Below are positions 43,917 through 54,611 of a stretch of 64,000 nucleotides of DNA, in pieces; the first letter of the stretch is position 1, and every line of letters begins with the position of its first letter. This DNA comes from Parietichytrium sp. I65-24A (taxonomy: Eukaryota > Sar > Bigyra > Thraustochytrida > Thraustochytriidae). The position numbers and the translations under genes are program-made. The DNA lies in contig BLSF01000077.1 of NCBI GenBank assembly GCA_012862575.1, positions 72,390-136,389 on the forward strand, given 5' to 3'. The notes under the pieces were generated by a model. That model was not told the origin of the DNA and searched no databases. It was given only the letters and a program-made list of their open reading frames with translations.

Positions 43917-43994
43917 AGTCTGTAAAGCGCCAGGACAGCCGCGCATTTTGGACTTTGTTAGTTTATAATGTGCGCTGACTTAGCCATCTGCCGT

Positions 43995-44112
43995 AAGCTC
44001 GACCACCCTTCATGTCGTACACCGGAACTCATCCGAACTCCGAAGTTAAGCCATGACAGGCCAGGTCAGTACTACCGTAGGGGACTAGGTGGGAAGCCCT
44101 GGTGTCGAGCTT
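43995..44112 (+). rRNA. 5S ribosomal RNA, copy 2
   Basis: 118 nt, nearly identical to copy 1. Helix I differs by paired changes: AAGCTCGA with TCGAGCTT instead of AAGCTCGG with CCGAGCTT, so base pairing is kept. In helix II one G is replaced by A, giving one weak position. A T run follows the gene. The same upstream box and flank are present. It is on the plus strand, 160 bp upstream of the OMS1-like gene. Confidence 0.93.
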
Positions 44113-44171
44113 TTTGTCGCAATTTTTTTTTTCGAGGTCGAGATTATTTTGAGTCTGCAAGCTCTCCAAGC

Positions 44172-44240
44172 GCCAGGAGAGCCGCGCATTTTGGACTTTG
44201 TTAGTATGTAATGTGCGCTGACTTGGCCATCTGCCGTAAA
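44172..44240 (+). repeat. Orphan 5S upstream flank
   Basis: Matches the 43931-43996 stretch that precedes 5S copy 2, including GTGCGCTGACTTGGCCATCT and the CCGTAA just before the gene start, but the 5S body is missing. The TATA-like word is changed (TATGTAA). It ends 32 bp before the ATG of the methyltransferase gene. Confidence 0.85.
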
Positions 44241-44272
44241 TTTTGCTGTAAATTTTGCCAAGTACTCACGAA

Positions 44273-45013
44273 ATGAACCGCGCAAGATGGGCTATCGCGG
44301 GGGTCGCCGTGTACGGCGTCGGAGTGGTTGTTGGCGTGAACGTGCTTGGTGGTAAGAAGGACTGTGGATGTTCGGGAGATTCTAGCATGGGATTGTGCAG
44401 GTACGACGGGCTGGCAGAGAGCTACGATGACAAGATCGGCGCCTCAGAACGCATGGGCGGCATACTCGACATGCGGAAAAGGGTCGTCGCTGGAGCTTCG
44501 GGAAAGGTGCTGGAAGTCGCGGCTGGGACCGCTCGCAATCTGGAGTTCTATGGACAGGGCGTGGCGGCGCTGGTCATGGCGGACATCAGTGAGAACATGC
44601 TTGGCAGAGCCAGGACCAAGGTCGGCGATCGGCGGATGGAGAATGTGAGCTTCGCCGTGGCCGATGTGGAGAGCCTGCCTTTCGATGACGCTCAGTTCGA
44701 CTCAGTGGTGGACACCTTTGGCCTGTGCTCCTCGAAAGACCCGGTCAAAGCCATTCGAGAAATGGCGAGAGTTTGCAAACCAGGGGGCAGCATTCTCCTG
44801 CTCGAGCACGGCAAGTCACACTGGTGCACCCCAGTGAACTGGTACCTCAACTGGATGGCCCCGCGCCATCTGAAGAACTGGGGTTGTGAATGGAATCGCG
44901 ATATTCTCCACATTGTTGAGCAGTGCACCGGGGTGCAGACAGAGCGCCAAGACACTCATCACTTTGGCTCGACGTATGAGATTGTTCTTAGGAAGAACAT
45001 TGCCACAGGCTGA
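44273..45013 (+). CDS. OMS1-like mitochondrial methyltransferase
   Basis: 246 residues from ATG 44273; a nearby TTG upstream is not needed. An N-terminal hydrophobic segment after a basic start (MNRARWAIAGVAVYGVGVVVG) fits a mitochondrial inner-membrane anchor. A class I SAM-dependent methyltransferase fold follows: motif I VLEVAAGTARNLEFYG, motif II VMADISENML, then FDSVVDTFGLCSSKDPVKAI, MARVCKPGGSILLLEHGKS. The tail HLKNWGCEWNRDI...HFGSTYEIVLR matches the specific C-terminus of yeast Oms1 homologues, which act in the mitochondrion. UbiE/COQ5 is the related alternative, but the anchor and tail favour OMS1. Its 5' flank contains the orphan 5S-type upstream sequence. Confidence 0.88.
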   Translation: MNRARWAIAGVAVYGVGVVVGVNVLGGKKDCGCSGDSSMGLCRYDGLAESYDDKIGASERMGGILDMRKRVVAGASGKVLEVAAGTARNLEFYGQGVAALVMADISENMLGRARTKVGDRRMENVSFAVADVESLPFDDAQFDSVVDTFGLCSSKDPVKAIREMARVCKPGGSILLLEHGKSHWCTPVNWYLNWMAPRHLKNWGCEWNRDILHIVEQCTGVQTERQDTHHFGSTYEIVLRKNIATG

Positions 45014-45080
45014 CGACATTTCGACGCTCTCCATTGCTGATGCAGCACAACAGTGAGACAATCGTTTGGAGTATCGCAGC

Positions 45081-45942
45081 TCAGGGACAGCAGCTCGATT
45101 GCTTAGAACTAGACGACAGATCGTCCAAATGTAGTGGCTCGCCGCGCCCTTTGCTTTTAGGAGGCTGGCTCGCGCTGTTTGCCAGTGTGTCTGGCTGCGC
45201 ATCCAATTGTAGTTTGTGTATCCTCGTTGAAATGGTTGAAAAAATTCCGTCCACGTTGATCCCTTCTTTTGCGCTCGCTTCTAGGTACACAGCATTGCGG
45301 CTCACCGCGAATTCGCTGGCTTCTGCGGCCGAAACCTTTCTTTCTGCGGAGAGATCAGCCTTGTTCCCGACGACAATGATGACGACGTTTTCTGGGCCAA
45401 CTTGCTTAAGCTCATGCACCCAATTCCGCACCCCCTTGAACGTTTCACGCCTTGTAATGTCATAGACCACAATAGCAGCTTGCGCGCCGCGATAGTACAA
45501 CGATGCTAGACTATGAAACTTTTCTTGCCCCGCTGTATCCCAAATTTGGAATTTGATATCCTCCCCGGAACTTGACTTGACAACTTTGGAGAGGAACGAA
45601 ACGCCTACGTTTGCACAATGAAAAGAAAGAATTGTTAAGATTCATGCTCGATAATTCTTCTTTCCCCAGGTGCCTTTTCCCGAATAATATTTAAAAATGG
45701 AACATTGAAAAATGGGAGGGGGGAAGGGGGAGAAACACCCGAGCCCCAGTTCTCACACACTCACCTATCGTCACACTCGGGTCCTCCTCAAAGACGCCCT
45801 TCGTAAATCTCAACATGAGCGATGACTTGCCCACGCCGGTATCGCCCAACAGCACAACCTTCGCTGCCTTCGCCGGGACCTTGAGCTCCGTCCCGCCTCG
45901 TTTCGACGCCTTCCCCGAGCGCGATGTATTTTTACTCAACAT
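45081..45942 (-). CDS. Rab5-like small GTPase, two exons
   Basis: Exons 45942-45765 and 45604-45081 join in phase 1 to 233 residues; the intron is 160 nt. After a Lys/Ser-rich N-terminus come the G1 loop GDTGVGKSSL, the switch I TIGVSFLSKVV formed by the splice, switch II WDTAGQEKFHSLASLYYRG, G4 GNKADL and G5 ETSAK-like EASAKEG. The combination HSLASLYYRGAQAAIVVYDI is typical of the Rab5/21/22 group, which controls early endosome fusion. The C-terminus ends in SSCCP, a double-Cys geranylgeranylation signal. Catalytic Gln is present in switch II. It is convergent with the methyltransferase, 68 bp apart. Confidence 0.92.
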
Positions 45943-46633
45943 CTCTCTCTTTCGCCTCTCATTCGTTATCAAGGCTCTCAACAAAACCGGCTCCGCTTCC
46001 GGCCCTTTCCCACCGATCCAATTCACCACCCACTTTCCGTACGATCTATGGCCACGCGCGCAGCACTTCTCGCGCAAGATCTTGTATGACACGCGGCGTC
46101 GCTAACTCCAAAACCAGCTCGCCCACTCGCTCAAGACTCGGCTCTTGTGCTTTCAACATTCCACAAATTCATCAACTGCGATCGTCGACATTACTTTTCA
46201 CTTAAGTCAAAGGTACGCGATGCCAGTACACACTCCAAAAAATTGCACGCCTCGAACGCCTTCGAGCCCGCCGCCTAGGAGTTTTATACGCATGCCATAA
46301 GAGGTGGTAACGGCTCTCGCGGGTCTGGCGGGATGAGGTACAAGGACATTGAGTGGGAACATTGATGCACAGCAAAGGTGAACTGTGGCGCGCGAGCGGA
46401 AGCGATGCATAAAGGGGTTGCAGGCGCTCGTGAGAAGGAAATGTTGAGGGCCGAAAAGCCGTGCAAAAGTCTGCCGGTCGTGTCACTGCTATTCAGGAGT
46501 TTAGAAGTTTAGAAATTTAGGGATCAAGTGCGCCGTTGTGGAATCTGCGAGCTTGGCCGTCGCGGGCTTTGGGGTGCGAGCGTTGGCTTTCAAAAGCGCC
46601 TAGTCAGGGTCTTTCTGCGGGGAGTTTGCCAAG
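45943..46633. other. Divergent intergenic region
   Basis: Lies between the 5' ends of the Rab gene (-) and the coiled-coil gene (+), and so holds both promoters. A 94-codon minus frame (46202-46486) has no recognisable features. Confidence 0.6.
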
Positions 46634-48565
46634 ATGGAGTGGGCGGAAGATGGCGACGTCCTCGTTCACGTGGAGGAGAACGTGGAAAAAATTGCTAGTC
46701 TCGCAGAGAAGCAGGTAAAGTTGTCAAGGGAGAGAAGGACGAAGCGCGACGAGATAGCTCTCCGGCGGAATGGCCAGCTAGTAGATTTGGCCGCAAAAGT
46801 AGAAGCTCAGGATAAACAGATGAGGCAAATGCAGATGGAACTACAACTCTCAAAGTCTCAGTGCGCTTCGCTTTCAAGAGACAAAGCGGCGACCGAGAAC
46901 GAGCTTGCTTTGGCATCCGAAAAGTCGCTCAAGCTGCAAGCAAAGCTCGCCGCAGCAAACGGGGTTTTACGTGACTCGCAATCCCGAACCGCTACTGAAA
47001 AGCTGGCGCAGCGCGAAAACGACTTTCTAGCTGCGAACGCGTCTCTCGCATCGACTCTTGCGAGGGTACACGAGTTGGAGAGACAGAACGAAGAATTACG
47101 CGGCGAAGTCATGCAGACCAAGTTCGCGAAAGAGCTACAAGCCAAGGATCTGACTTTGGAGAAAAACAAAAGCGCCGAGCTGACCAAAGAGGTAGAGAAT
47201 CTTCGAGCCCGCCTGTCAAAGGAATCGGAGCTCAAAGCTATGCTCAGGCAACGCGGAGCAATTTACCGCGAAAAGGCGCTTTCTTTGGAGAAGAGCACTA
47301 GCGCGGAAGCTCTTCGCGGGCTCTACGAAGAGAAACTGAAGGATACAGAACTGCATTTCTTGAAAAAAGAGCGCTCGTTCCAGGCCAATGCTCACAGACG
47401 TGTATTAGAGCGTGAAGAAAACATTCACAAAATGTACAAGACGATAGCAGACGATGCGATAGACAGTGCTCGAAAAGCCATGCAGCTCAACATCAAAAAG
47501 TTACAGCAAAGCAAGTGTGCTCTGGAAGACGAAATCAAAATCCTTCGAGAAACAACCATACCTATCAAGTTACACCGGGAATTGGTCGCTCAAGCATCTA
47601 AAGTTCGCCAGGAAGCTGAGAAATCAGTCGCCTTGGGAGCGAGTATGGCGGATGCTGAGATAAGAAAGACCACCTTGTTGCAACACAAACTAGATTTGGC
47701 GCAGCAAAGCGCAGAAAAGAAGCATAAACTTATGGAGTCCCAGCTCGGCGAGCGGCTTGCAACCATCCGCATACTGGAGAGCTCACTCGCAGAGGCACAG
47801 ACGACGGCAACCGAGCGCAGCAACCGAGCAAGTCATCTGGAAGCCGAGCTGGTGCGCTGTGCCACGCTCATATCAAAGCACGACGAACTGTACGCACAAG
47901 CAAAGCAGAGCGAAGCAAAAGCAATGGAGAGGTTAAGAATGGAGCGCGAGCGGAATCTCACGGACCAAGGACAGCTGAAGCAAAACATCAAGGACCTTGA
48001 ACAAGCAAAATCCGAGCTCCACGCGCATCTTGCCGAACGAGAAGGTGCTCTTGCAGCGCTTCGCGACTCGAATGACTCTCGAGACTCGCAGATGGCAGAC
48101 GAGCTTCATGCATCTCATCAGAACCTCGCAGTTTTGAAAGGCAAGCACGAAACACTGATGAGCTCAATGACATCTGTGCTCCAGGAGCTGGAGACATCGC
48201 AAGAACTAAATCGAATTTCGGAGCAACAACTGCAGCATTTGCAGAGTCAGCTGGATCAAGCTGTAGCAGAGCTGGGTGTTCTACGAAACTCCAAAGAGCA
48301 CGCGCTGAAAGCGGCTCAACAGTCATTCAACGAAAAAGTCGGAATGCTTCGAGCCAGCCACGCAAAGCAACTGGCTGCAAAGGAAACTCTTGTCAAAGAA
48401 AGGTTGGCATCTATTGAGAGAAAGTTCTTGCAGACACGGAGCGGGCAGTCACGGCCTCAGACTCCGAAAACAAGCCAGTCCGCTCGTGCCCCTGTCCTTA
48501 AAAATAGAATCGAAGCGGCAGTGATGGACTCGGACCTCGACCAAATCGAACAAAAGGACTCGTGA
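46634..48565 (+). CDS. Coiled-coil protein
   Basis: 643 residues in one exon from ATG 46634. Almost all of it is predicted coiled coil: long Glu/Lys/Gln/Leu helices such as KLSRERRTKRDEIALRRNGQ, and LEKSTSAEALRGLYEEKLKD in the middle. A short Ser/Pro/Gln-rich tail with SRPQTPKTSQSARAP lies near the C-terminus, which could be a phosphorylation site region. There is no enzyme, transmembrane or lipid-binding domain. Such proteins often scaffold centrosomes, flagellar bases or vesicle tethers; which one cannot be decided here. Confidence 0.75.
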   Translation: MEWAEDGDVLVHVEENVEKIASLAEKQVKLSRERRTKRDEIALRRNGQLVDLAAKVEAQDKQMRQMQMELQLSKSQCASLSRDKAATENELALASEKSLKLQAKLAAANGVLRDSQSRTATEKLAQRENDFLAANASLASTLARVHELERQNEELRGEVMQTKFAKELQAKDLTLEKNKSAELTKEVENLRARLSKESELKAMLRQRGAIYREKALSLEKSTSAEALRGLYEEKLKDTELHFLKKERSFQANAHRRVLEREENIHKMYKTIADDAIDSARKAMQLNIKKLQQSKCALEDEIKILRETTIPIKLHRELVAQASKVRQEAEKSVALGASMADAEIRKTTLLQHKLDLAQQSAEKKHKLMESQLGERLATIRILESSLAEAQTTATERSNRASHLEAELVRCATLISKHDELYAQAKQSEAKAMERLRMERERNLTDQGQLKQNIKDLEQAKSELHAHLAEREGALAALRDSNDSRDSQMADELHASHQNLAVLKGKHETLMSSMTSVLQELETSQELNRISEQQLQHLQSQLDQAVAELGVLRNSKEHALKAAQQSFNEKVGMLRASHAKQLAAKETLVKERLASIERKFLQTRSGQSRPQTPKTSQSARAPVLKNRIEAAVMDSDLDQIEQKDS

Positions 48566-49282
48566 TTTCGTCCTGGCACGAGATCCTGACCCGTTTTTTT
48601 TTCCTATTCTTATTAGACACACCCATCTGCGTATATCTGCGTATATCTGGGTGCTGCGTGTGTGCGTGGATTTGTTATTGGGGTTCAGACCGAAAACCCA
48701 GACGAGTGTGTGCAACTTTCATTACAGCGCGCTCGGCTCTTGCCATTTTGACTTGAGCGACTTATAGAATAATGCACTGGCATTCCATCTTTCTCGAGCC
48801 TCCTTTTTGATTGATTGACTGCGAGCTTCTCTTCCGATTTTGATTGACAGCGAACGACTTTGACGAGAGATTGAACGCCGGTACCGGTACTAGTACTCGA
48901 ATCACTTCATGACACGCTCTACTCATGCTCTTGGAAATCACCACACCTCTTCTTGCACAATGGCCGCGACTCAAAGGAATACAGGTACAGTCCGTGACCC
49001 GTGTGACTGACTGACTTCAAGTTGCCCCTTTGCATGTTAGTTCTGACTGTCACACGGTGCGACGCACTCACTGTCAGAGATGCGCACTTGTACAACGACG
49101 CACATCCTTGCTCCTGTTACTGTTGCTTACTTTGCTCTGTCTTTCGTCTGCGCCGTGGTAGTGCGATGCCAGTGATGTCCACACCAGACCTTCTATTCTA
49201 ACTGTGGCTGCTCCGCAAATTAATGGCTGTGTATTCTATTGTTTTCGATGCAGGTCTGCGTGCGCAGAAGGATTTGGAAACA
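48566..49282. other. Intergenic spacer
   Basis: No gene. Contains palindromic GGTACCGGTACTAGTACT-like sequence near 48881-48896. Similar short palindromes occur near 12755, 22121 and 40720. Confidence 0.55.
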
Positions 49283-49397
49283 CCAAGTCAGAACGGTGGA
49301 GGACCGAACTCTTGACCTGTTTTTCGAGTGGCGTTGAGTTAGAATTCGTAATGCAGAGCTATCCCTTCGCCACTGTGGCACAGTGTACATCAGTGAA
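49283..49397. repeat. Partial leading copy of duplicated unit
   Basis: About 115 bp that repeats at the start of both following copies (49399 and 50468). It ends at an N (49398). It is closer to the second full copy than to the first (it shares the GTGGCGTT and GAATTCG variants). Confidence 0.8.
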
Positions 49398-49398
49398 N

Positions 49399-50466
49399 CT
49401 AAGTCAGAACGGTGGAGGACAGAACTCTTGACCTGTTTTTCGAGGGGCGTTGAGTTAGAACTCGTAATGCAGAGCTATCCCTTCGCCACTGTGGCACAGT
49501 GTACATCAGTGAACGAACGCACCGCATGAGTGAAAAGTGACGGCCTGCTGGAAGTGTTGGAAGGATGCATGACTGTGAATCCAAACCACGCTCATACTCT
49601 TTGTTCTTTTAATTATAGGGTGAAAAGTGTAATGGATCGAAACAAAACTTGCAATGTTCAATTCTTTTAGAACATTGACTGTTGCAATGACCGTGTATGA
49701 AAATAAATCAAAATAAAACACACGAAGGAAACGCTTTCAGTTTGATCTTGATAATCTTTCAATCTGACCAAAACGGAGCCGACTCTCCCCAAGTTAACTA
49801 TTCAACAATACAATAAACGTTAACTATTCAACACAAAACCACTCACTCCTCGCGAAGCCTTTCAGTCCGGACCGCTACCTTAACGAAAACGGAGCATTTT
49901 CTATCGCTCGTAGTAGCAGCCGAAAGTGGTCGGTCCCAAAACTTCCGAATTCCAAACTGCTCAAAGAAGAAGCTGCGTAGCTTCACTCGGGAATTTCTTT
50001 TGCGGTAAAGACTCATGCACATTCTCACGATCTCACGTTCTCACGTTCTTCCATTCCAAAGTATCCTATCTGTGACAAACAAAAAAACAAGCCTTCACAC
50101 GTCCGAGAGTCTCTTGATTAAAGCTTCACAATGCGCTCGTGCGAGGAAGGGACGCAGGGACGCAGGGACGCGAGTTTCGAGTCCTGACGGTCGCAGTGTT
50201 CGCGGTAAGTAAATCATGAAGGCAGTCGCAGTCGCATCCCGAATGCATTTGTGGCCCACGGCAAGGCGGACGGGCAGGTTCGAGACCGACTTTCTAGCGA
50301 ACCGTCCGCCGGGAAGAGTGTGACAGTCTCTTCTTGTCTACTGTGAAAGGTGAGTCCTCGTGCTCACGGGCAGTCAGTCGGTCCATCGAAAGTTGTGCAC
50401 AAAATGCAGATCGTGCAAAGCAGCAACACTTTCCGAATCGAGAGTTGCTATCAATGCAAATGAGAC
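49399..50466. repeat. Tandem duplication, copy A (about 1.07 kb)
   Basis: Nearly identical to 50468-51521, with indels near 49770-49810 and 49925-49940. No coding frame is supported. Undetermined bases flank it at 49398 and 50467. Confidence 0.85.
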
Positions 50467-50467
50467 N
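50467..50467. other. Undetermined base at second duplication seam
   Basis: Single N at the junction of copies A and B; a like N at 49398 marks the start of copy A. Confidence 0.9.
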
Positions 50468-51521
50468 CCAAGTCAGAACGGTGGAGGACCGAACTCTTGA
50501 CCTGTTTTTCGAGTGGCGTTGAGTTAGAATTCGTAATGCAGAGCTATCCCTTCGCCACTGTGGCACAGTGTACATCAGTGAACGAACGCACCGCATGAGT
50601 GAAATGTGACGGCCTGCTGGAAGTGTTGGAAGGATGCATGACTGTGAATCCAAACCCCGCTCATACTCTTTGTTCTTTTAAGTATAGAGTGAAAAATGTA
50701 ATGGATCGAAACAAAACTTGCAATGTTCAATTCTTTTAGAACATTGACTGTTGCAATGACCGTGTATGAAAATAAATCAAAATAAAACACACGAAGGAAA
50801 CGCTTTCAGTTTGATCTTGATAATCTTTCAATCTGACCGAAACAATACAATAAACGTTAACTATTCAACAATACAATAAACGTTAACTATTCAACACAAA
50901 ACCACTCACTCCTCGCGAAGCCTTTCAGTCCGGACCGCTACCTTAACGAAAACGGAGCATTTTCTATCGCTCGTAGTAGCAGCCGAAATCCCAAAACTTC
51001 CGAATTCCAAACTGCTCAAAGAAGAAGCTGCGTAGCTTCACTCGGGAATTTCTTTTGCGGTAAAGACTCATGCACATTCTCACGATCTCACGTTCTCACG
51101 TTCTTCCATTCCAAAGTATCCTATCTGTGACAAACAAAAAAACAAGCCTTCACACGTCCGAGAGTCTCTTGATTGAAGCTTCACAATGCGCTCGTGCGAG
51201 GAAGGGACGCAGGGACGCAGGGACGCGAGTTTCGAGTCCTGACGGTCGCAGTGTTCGCGGTAAGTAAATCATGAAGGCAGTCGCAGTCGCATCCCGAATG
51301 CATTTGTGGCCCACGGCAAGGCGGACGGGCAGGTTCGAGACCGACTTTCTAGCGAACCGTCCGCCGGGAAGAGTGTGACAGTCTCTTCTTGTCTACTGTG
51401 AAAGGTGAGTCCTCGTGCTCACGGGCAGTCAGTCGGTCCATCGAAAGTTGTGCACAAAATGCAGATCGTGCAAAGCAGCAACACTTTCCGAATCGAGAGT
51501 TGCTATCAATGCAAATGAGAC
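50468..51521. repeat. Tandem duplication, copy B
   Basis: Second copy of the unit starting at 49399. Contains an extra AATACAATAAACGTTAACTA repeat near 50843-50890 relative to copy A. Confidence 0.85.
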
Positions 51522-52100
51522 TTTCGCTACGGCAGGTGTGCGAAATGTGTGAACGAGGAGTGTACTAATGCTTTCCATTGGATGAAAACGGGACCGACTT
51601 GGCCACTTGGGCTGCCGTGCCTCTATTCTATGTCAATGGACGATGGACGATGGACGATGGGAAGCTTTGGGAGAAATTGGTCGTGAATTCAAGTGGAGGG
51701 AGGCCGCTCCAGGTGGGCCAGCGGAATAGCTGTGGGTCGTGGAAGAGAGGGCTGGCCCCTTTTCGGTCAGATCGGTCAAACGCAAAGCAAAGTGGGAGTT
51801 GCGAACGAGTGAGTGAGTAGACAAACAAAGACCGCAACAAGTCGAATGTGAATGAAAAGGCGTGCCTTCTTCTCATTTCGTTCAAGCAGACTTTTTGAGT
51901 CACCCTCCGTGGCACACAGATTGTAGTCCTGTGTGGGTGGTAGCAAGTTGAGAGAAACTGGGATCCTGACGGCGAGCAATTTGCGCAAGCAGTTCGCCAT
52001 TCGAAGAAAATATATTTTCGTCAGTCCCCAAATTGCAAGAGCGCCTCGGGCCAAACGGAGCTGTGACAGCTGTGATCGTGGAACTGGAACCGCGTAGAAG
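51522..52100. other. Upstream region of protease gene
   Basis: Contains a GATGGACGATGG repeat (about 51637-51662). Short frames on both strands show no features. It should include the promoter and 5' UTR of the subtilisin-like gene. Confidence 0.6.
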
Positions 52101-53357
52101 ATGAAGTTTTCACTCAGTGTGCTCGCAGGCATTCTCGGGGCTGCGCTCGCTCAATCTCTAGAGCAGCCGACTCAACCCACCACTTTCTTTGGTCGAAGGC
52201 TTGTACAGACAGAACGCGGGACCTGGATCGAGAGTCACTACATCGCAACAGGAGAGAATGACACCATCTGCGAGGAGCTCAAGGAAGAGATTGAGGCTTG
52301 GAAGGCTGCTCGTCGAAACAAATTCCTACGTAGCGTCGGCGTCATCGACGATGACGAGAACACGACGGAAGCTCTTCAAGTTGATCTCTCTTGCTTTGTG
52401 CCGTTCAGCGGCCCTCAGGAGCTTGCAGAGTTTGTTGGAAACAGAACTGGGGTGCGTCGAGTAGAACAAGACATGCTTGTGCAGCTCTCGGCAAGCAGTC
52501 CTCTGAGCTGGGGCCTAAATCGCATTGACCAAGCAAACCTACCACTGTCCAGCGGAGTTGCTTATGACCCTGCTTACACGGGCAAAGGGGTCAACATTTA
52601 TATTTTGGACACTGGCATAAGAACAGACCACTCCCAATTCGGCGGCCGAGCGTCATTGCAGTGGTCTGCTTATTCCGAGGCAAATACGGATTTGAATGGT
52701 CACGGAACCCACTGTGCAGGTACAGCAGGCGGATCTTCGATTGGTGTTGCACCCGAAGCCACCATTATCGGTGTCAAGGTTCTTGACCAAAGTGGCTCCG
52801 GTAGCTACTCTGGGATAATCGCTGGAATTGCCTGGGTAGTCCAGAACCAAAAGACAAACTACAACGGCGAATCGGCCGTAATCTCAATCTCTCTCGGAGG
52901 ATCAAAGAGCTCTGCTGTGAACAAAGCTGTCAAAGCTGCCGCAAATGCCAAACATCTCGTCGCTGTTGCAGCTGGAAACGAGAACATGAACGCTTGCAAA
53001 TTCTCGCCGTCCAGCGCAGGCGGAAAGGGAAATAAGAAAGGAGTTATAACCGTGGCAGCCTCCACGATCACCGACGCTCGAGCGAGCTTTTCCAACTATG
53101 GAAAATGTGTGGACATCTACGCTCCCGGCGAGAATATTCTTTCCGCGAGCATCAGCTCGGCATATTCTTATCGATGGATGAGCGGGACCTCAATGGCAGC
53201 TCCGCATATTGCAGGTGCGGCAGCCGTCTTTCTCGAAAAAAACAAGATGAGCGCTTCTGCTGCTCGCAAGAATCTCTTCAAGTCTGCAGCCAGGCGGAAG
53301 ATTTCGAACACGCGCTATTCCGGCAGCAACTACCTGTTGCAGATTCCTCAAAACTAA
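52101..53357 (+). CDS. Secreted subtilisin-like serine protease (S8A, proteinase K type)
   Basis: 418 residues in one exon from ATG 52101. A signal peptide (about 1-18, MKFSLSVLAGILGAALAQS) and an inhibitor-I9-type propeptide (about 45-130) precede the catalytic domain. Catalytic Asp 170 (IYILDTGIRTDHSQF), His 201 (GHGTHCAGTAGG), oxyanion Asn 293 (AAGNEN) and Ser 364 (SGTSMAAPHIAGAA) are all present, so an active, autoprocessed endopeptidase is expected. The domain ends soon after the Ser motif with no membrane anchor or added domain, so it should be secreted or lysosomal. The compact build resembles fungal and oomycete proteinase K-like enzymes. Confidence 0.95.
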   Translation: MKFSLSVLAGILGAALAQSLEQPTQPTTFFGRRLVQTERGTWIESHYIATGENDTICEELKEEIEAWKAARRNKFLRSVGVIDDDENTTEALQVDLSCFVPFSGPQELAEFVGNRTGVRRVEQDMLVQLSASSPLSWGLNRIDQANLPLSSGVAYDPAYTGKGVNIYILDTGIRTDHSQFGGRASLQWSAYSEANTDLNGHGTHCAGTAGGSSIGVAPEATIIGVKVLDQSGSGSYSGIIAGIAWVVQNQKTNYNGESAVISISLGGSKSSAVNKAVKAAANAKHLVAVAAGNENMNACKFSPSSAGGKGNKKGVITVAASTITDARASFSNYGKCVDIYAPGENILSASISSAYSYRWMSGTSMAAPHIAGAAAVFLEKNKMSASAARKNLFKSAARRKISNTRYSGSNYLLQIPQN

Positions 53358-54611
53358 GCACAGGCCTCGCGCTCATGCTGCACTTTATGTCTCATCCTTA
53401 TGTCACTTTTTCACATACATTTCAACTTCTCAACTGATATTTTTTGTACTCCGTTTCCGAAGCATTCATTTGGCCGGCATTGCGTCTCATACGTTCATTT
53501 GAGAAGCTCGCCTGTACTTTTCCTGAGCCGACTTGGGTTCCACACTCAAATTCTAGATTCCGAAGAAGACGAGACCCATGCTGCAAGTCGTCAAGGTGCA
53601 TGTAATTTCCAACAACCACAATCGCATTTCATTTGTATTCGCAAAAGAAGAAAACCGTTCAAGCTGACAACAACAAGACTCCGCACCAGTTCCAACTCCA
53701 ATCAACATCGAAACCATCCAGCGCAATGCTCATCAATTCTCCCAACTCTCCAACCTCCAGACACTATACGCTACGCCTACTACCCCACGGGCCAACCAAT
53801 GCATACTTCCTCGCCCGCATCAGTTAGCATCCGCGACAAATAGTGTCCGCCGGCCGACCTACCATTTCGTCTACCATGTGACTATCCCTTCCTCTAACTC
53901 CACTTCAGATCAACAGAACAAGACAGCTAAAGTAGCGAAAGAGAGACACACAGAGAAAGCAAAAAAAAAACTTCGTTGAACGCGTACACATAAACTATCA
54001 ACGCCGTGTCTCTTGCGGCTGCTCCCACTGCAGTCTTGGCCAAGCAAATTGCGTTCCGCACGCAATCAGCGCATACTGCAATCCGCATCGGCGTGCCGCT
54101 GTCTGCAAAAACCTGGGCGGGAAATCTGGGCGGGAGTTTGGGTGAATAACGCGAAGGACGCGAAGGACGAAGGACGGGAATTGGCAGCGCGGACTTGGGC
54201 TCGTGCTGGGTAAGCTCTTTTGACTGGTGTACATCGGGACAGCTTAAGAGTTTGAAGCGAGATTTGGTAGCGGTGTCGGTGTCGGTGGGAAATTTCATCG
54301 CTCACATTGAGGGTTTGTTTGTTACGGCTGAAGTCTGATTTTCCAGCGATAGTTTCACTGGGAGTCGATTCTGGGCATCAGGTTTGATCACAGCAGGCTG
54401 GAGTATCATTTTCATTGGGATTTGAGCAGAATTCGTGGACGGAACTCTGATTTTCCAGCGATAGTTTCACTGGGGCATCAGGTTTGATCACAGCAGGCTG
54501 GAGTATCATTTTCATTGGGAATCGAGCAGAATTCGTGAAGTGTGAGCCATTCTGGAGTTGGGCGAGATCGTTTCGAGGACGGAACTCTGGAAGCTGCCTG
54601 GACGAGAGAAA
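53358..54611. other. Intergenic with tandem duplication
   Basis: A 112-bp direct duplication lies at 54334-54445 and 54446-54538 just upstream of the Prp22 gene. The two units share about 90 bp (CAGCGATAGTTTCACTGG, GGTTTGATCACAGCAGGCTG), with a short insertion in the first. No gene is seen. Confidence 0.75.

Noticed and set aside
50150-50212. Repeated GGGACGCAG and a tRNA-like GTTTCGAGTCC word near 50160-50190
   Set aside because: No stem pairing around the word; it is a short tandem repeat inside the duplicated unit.
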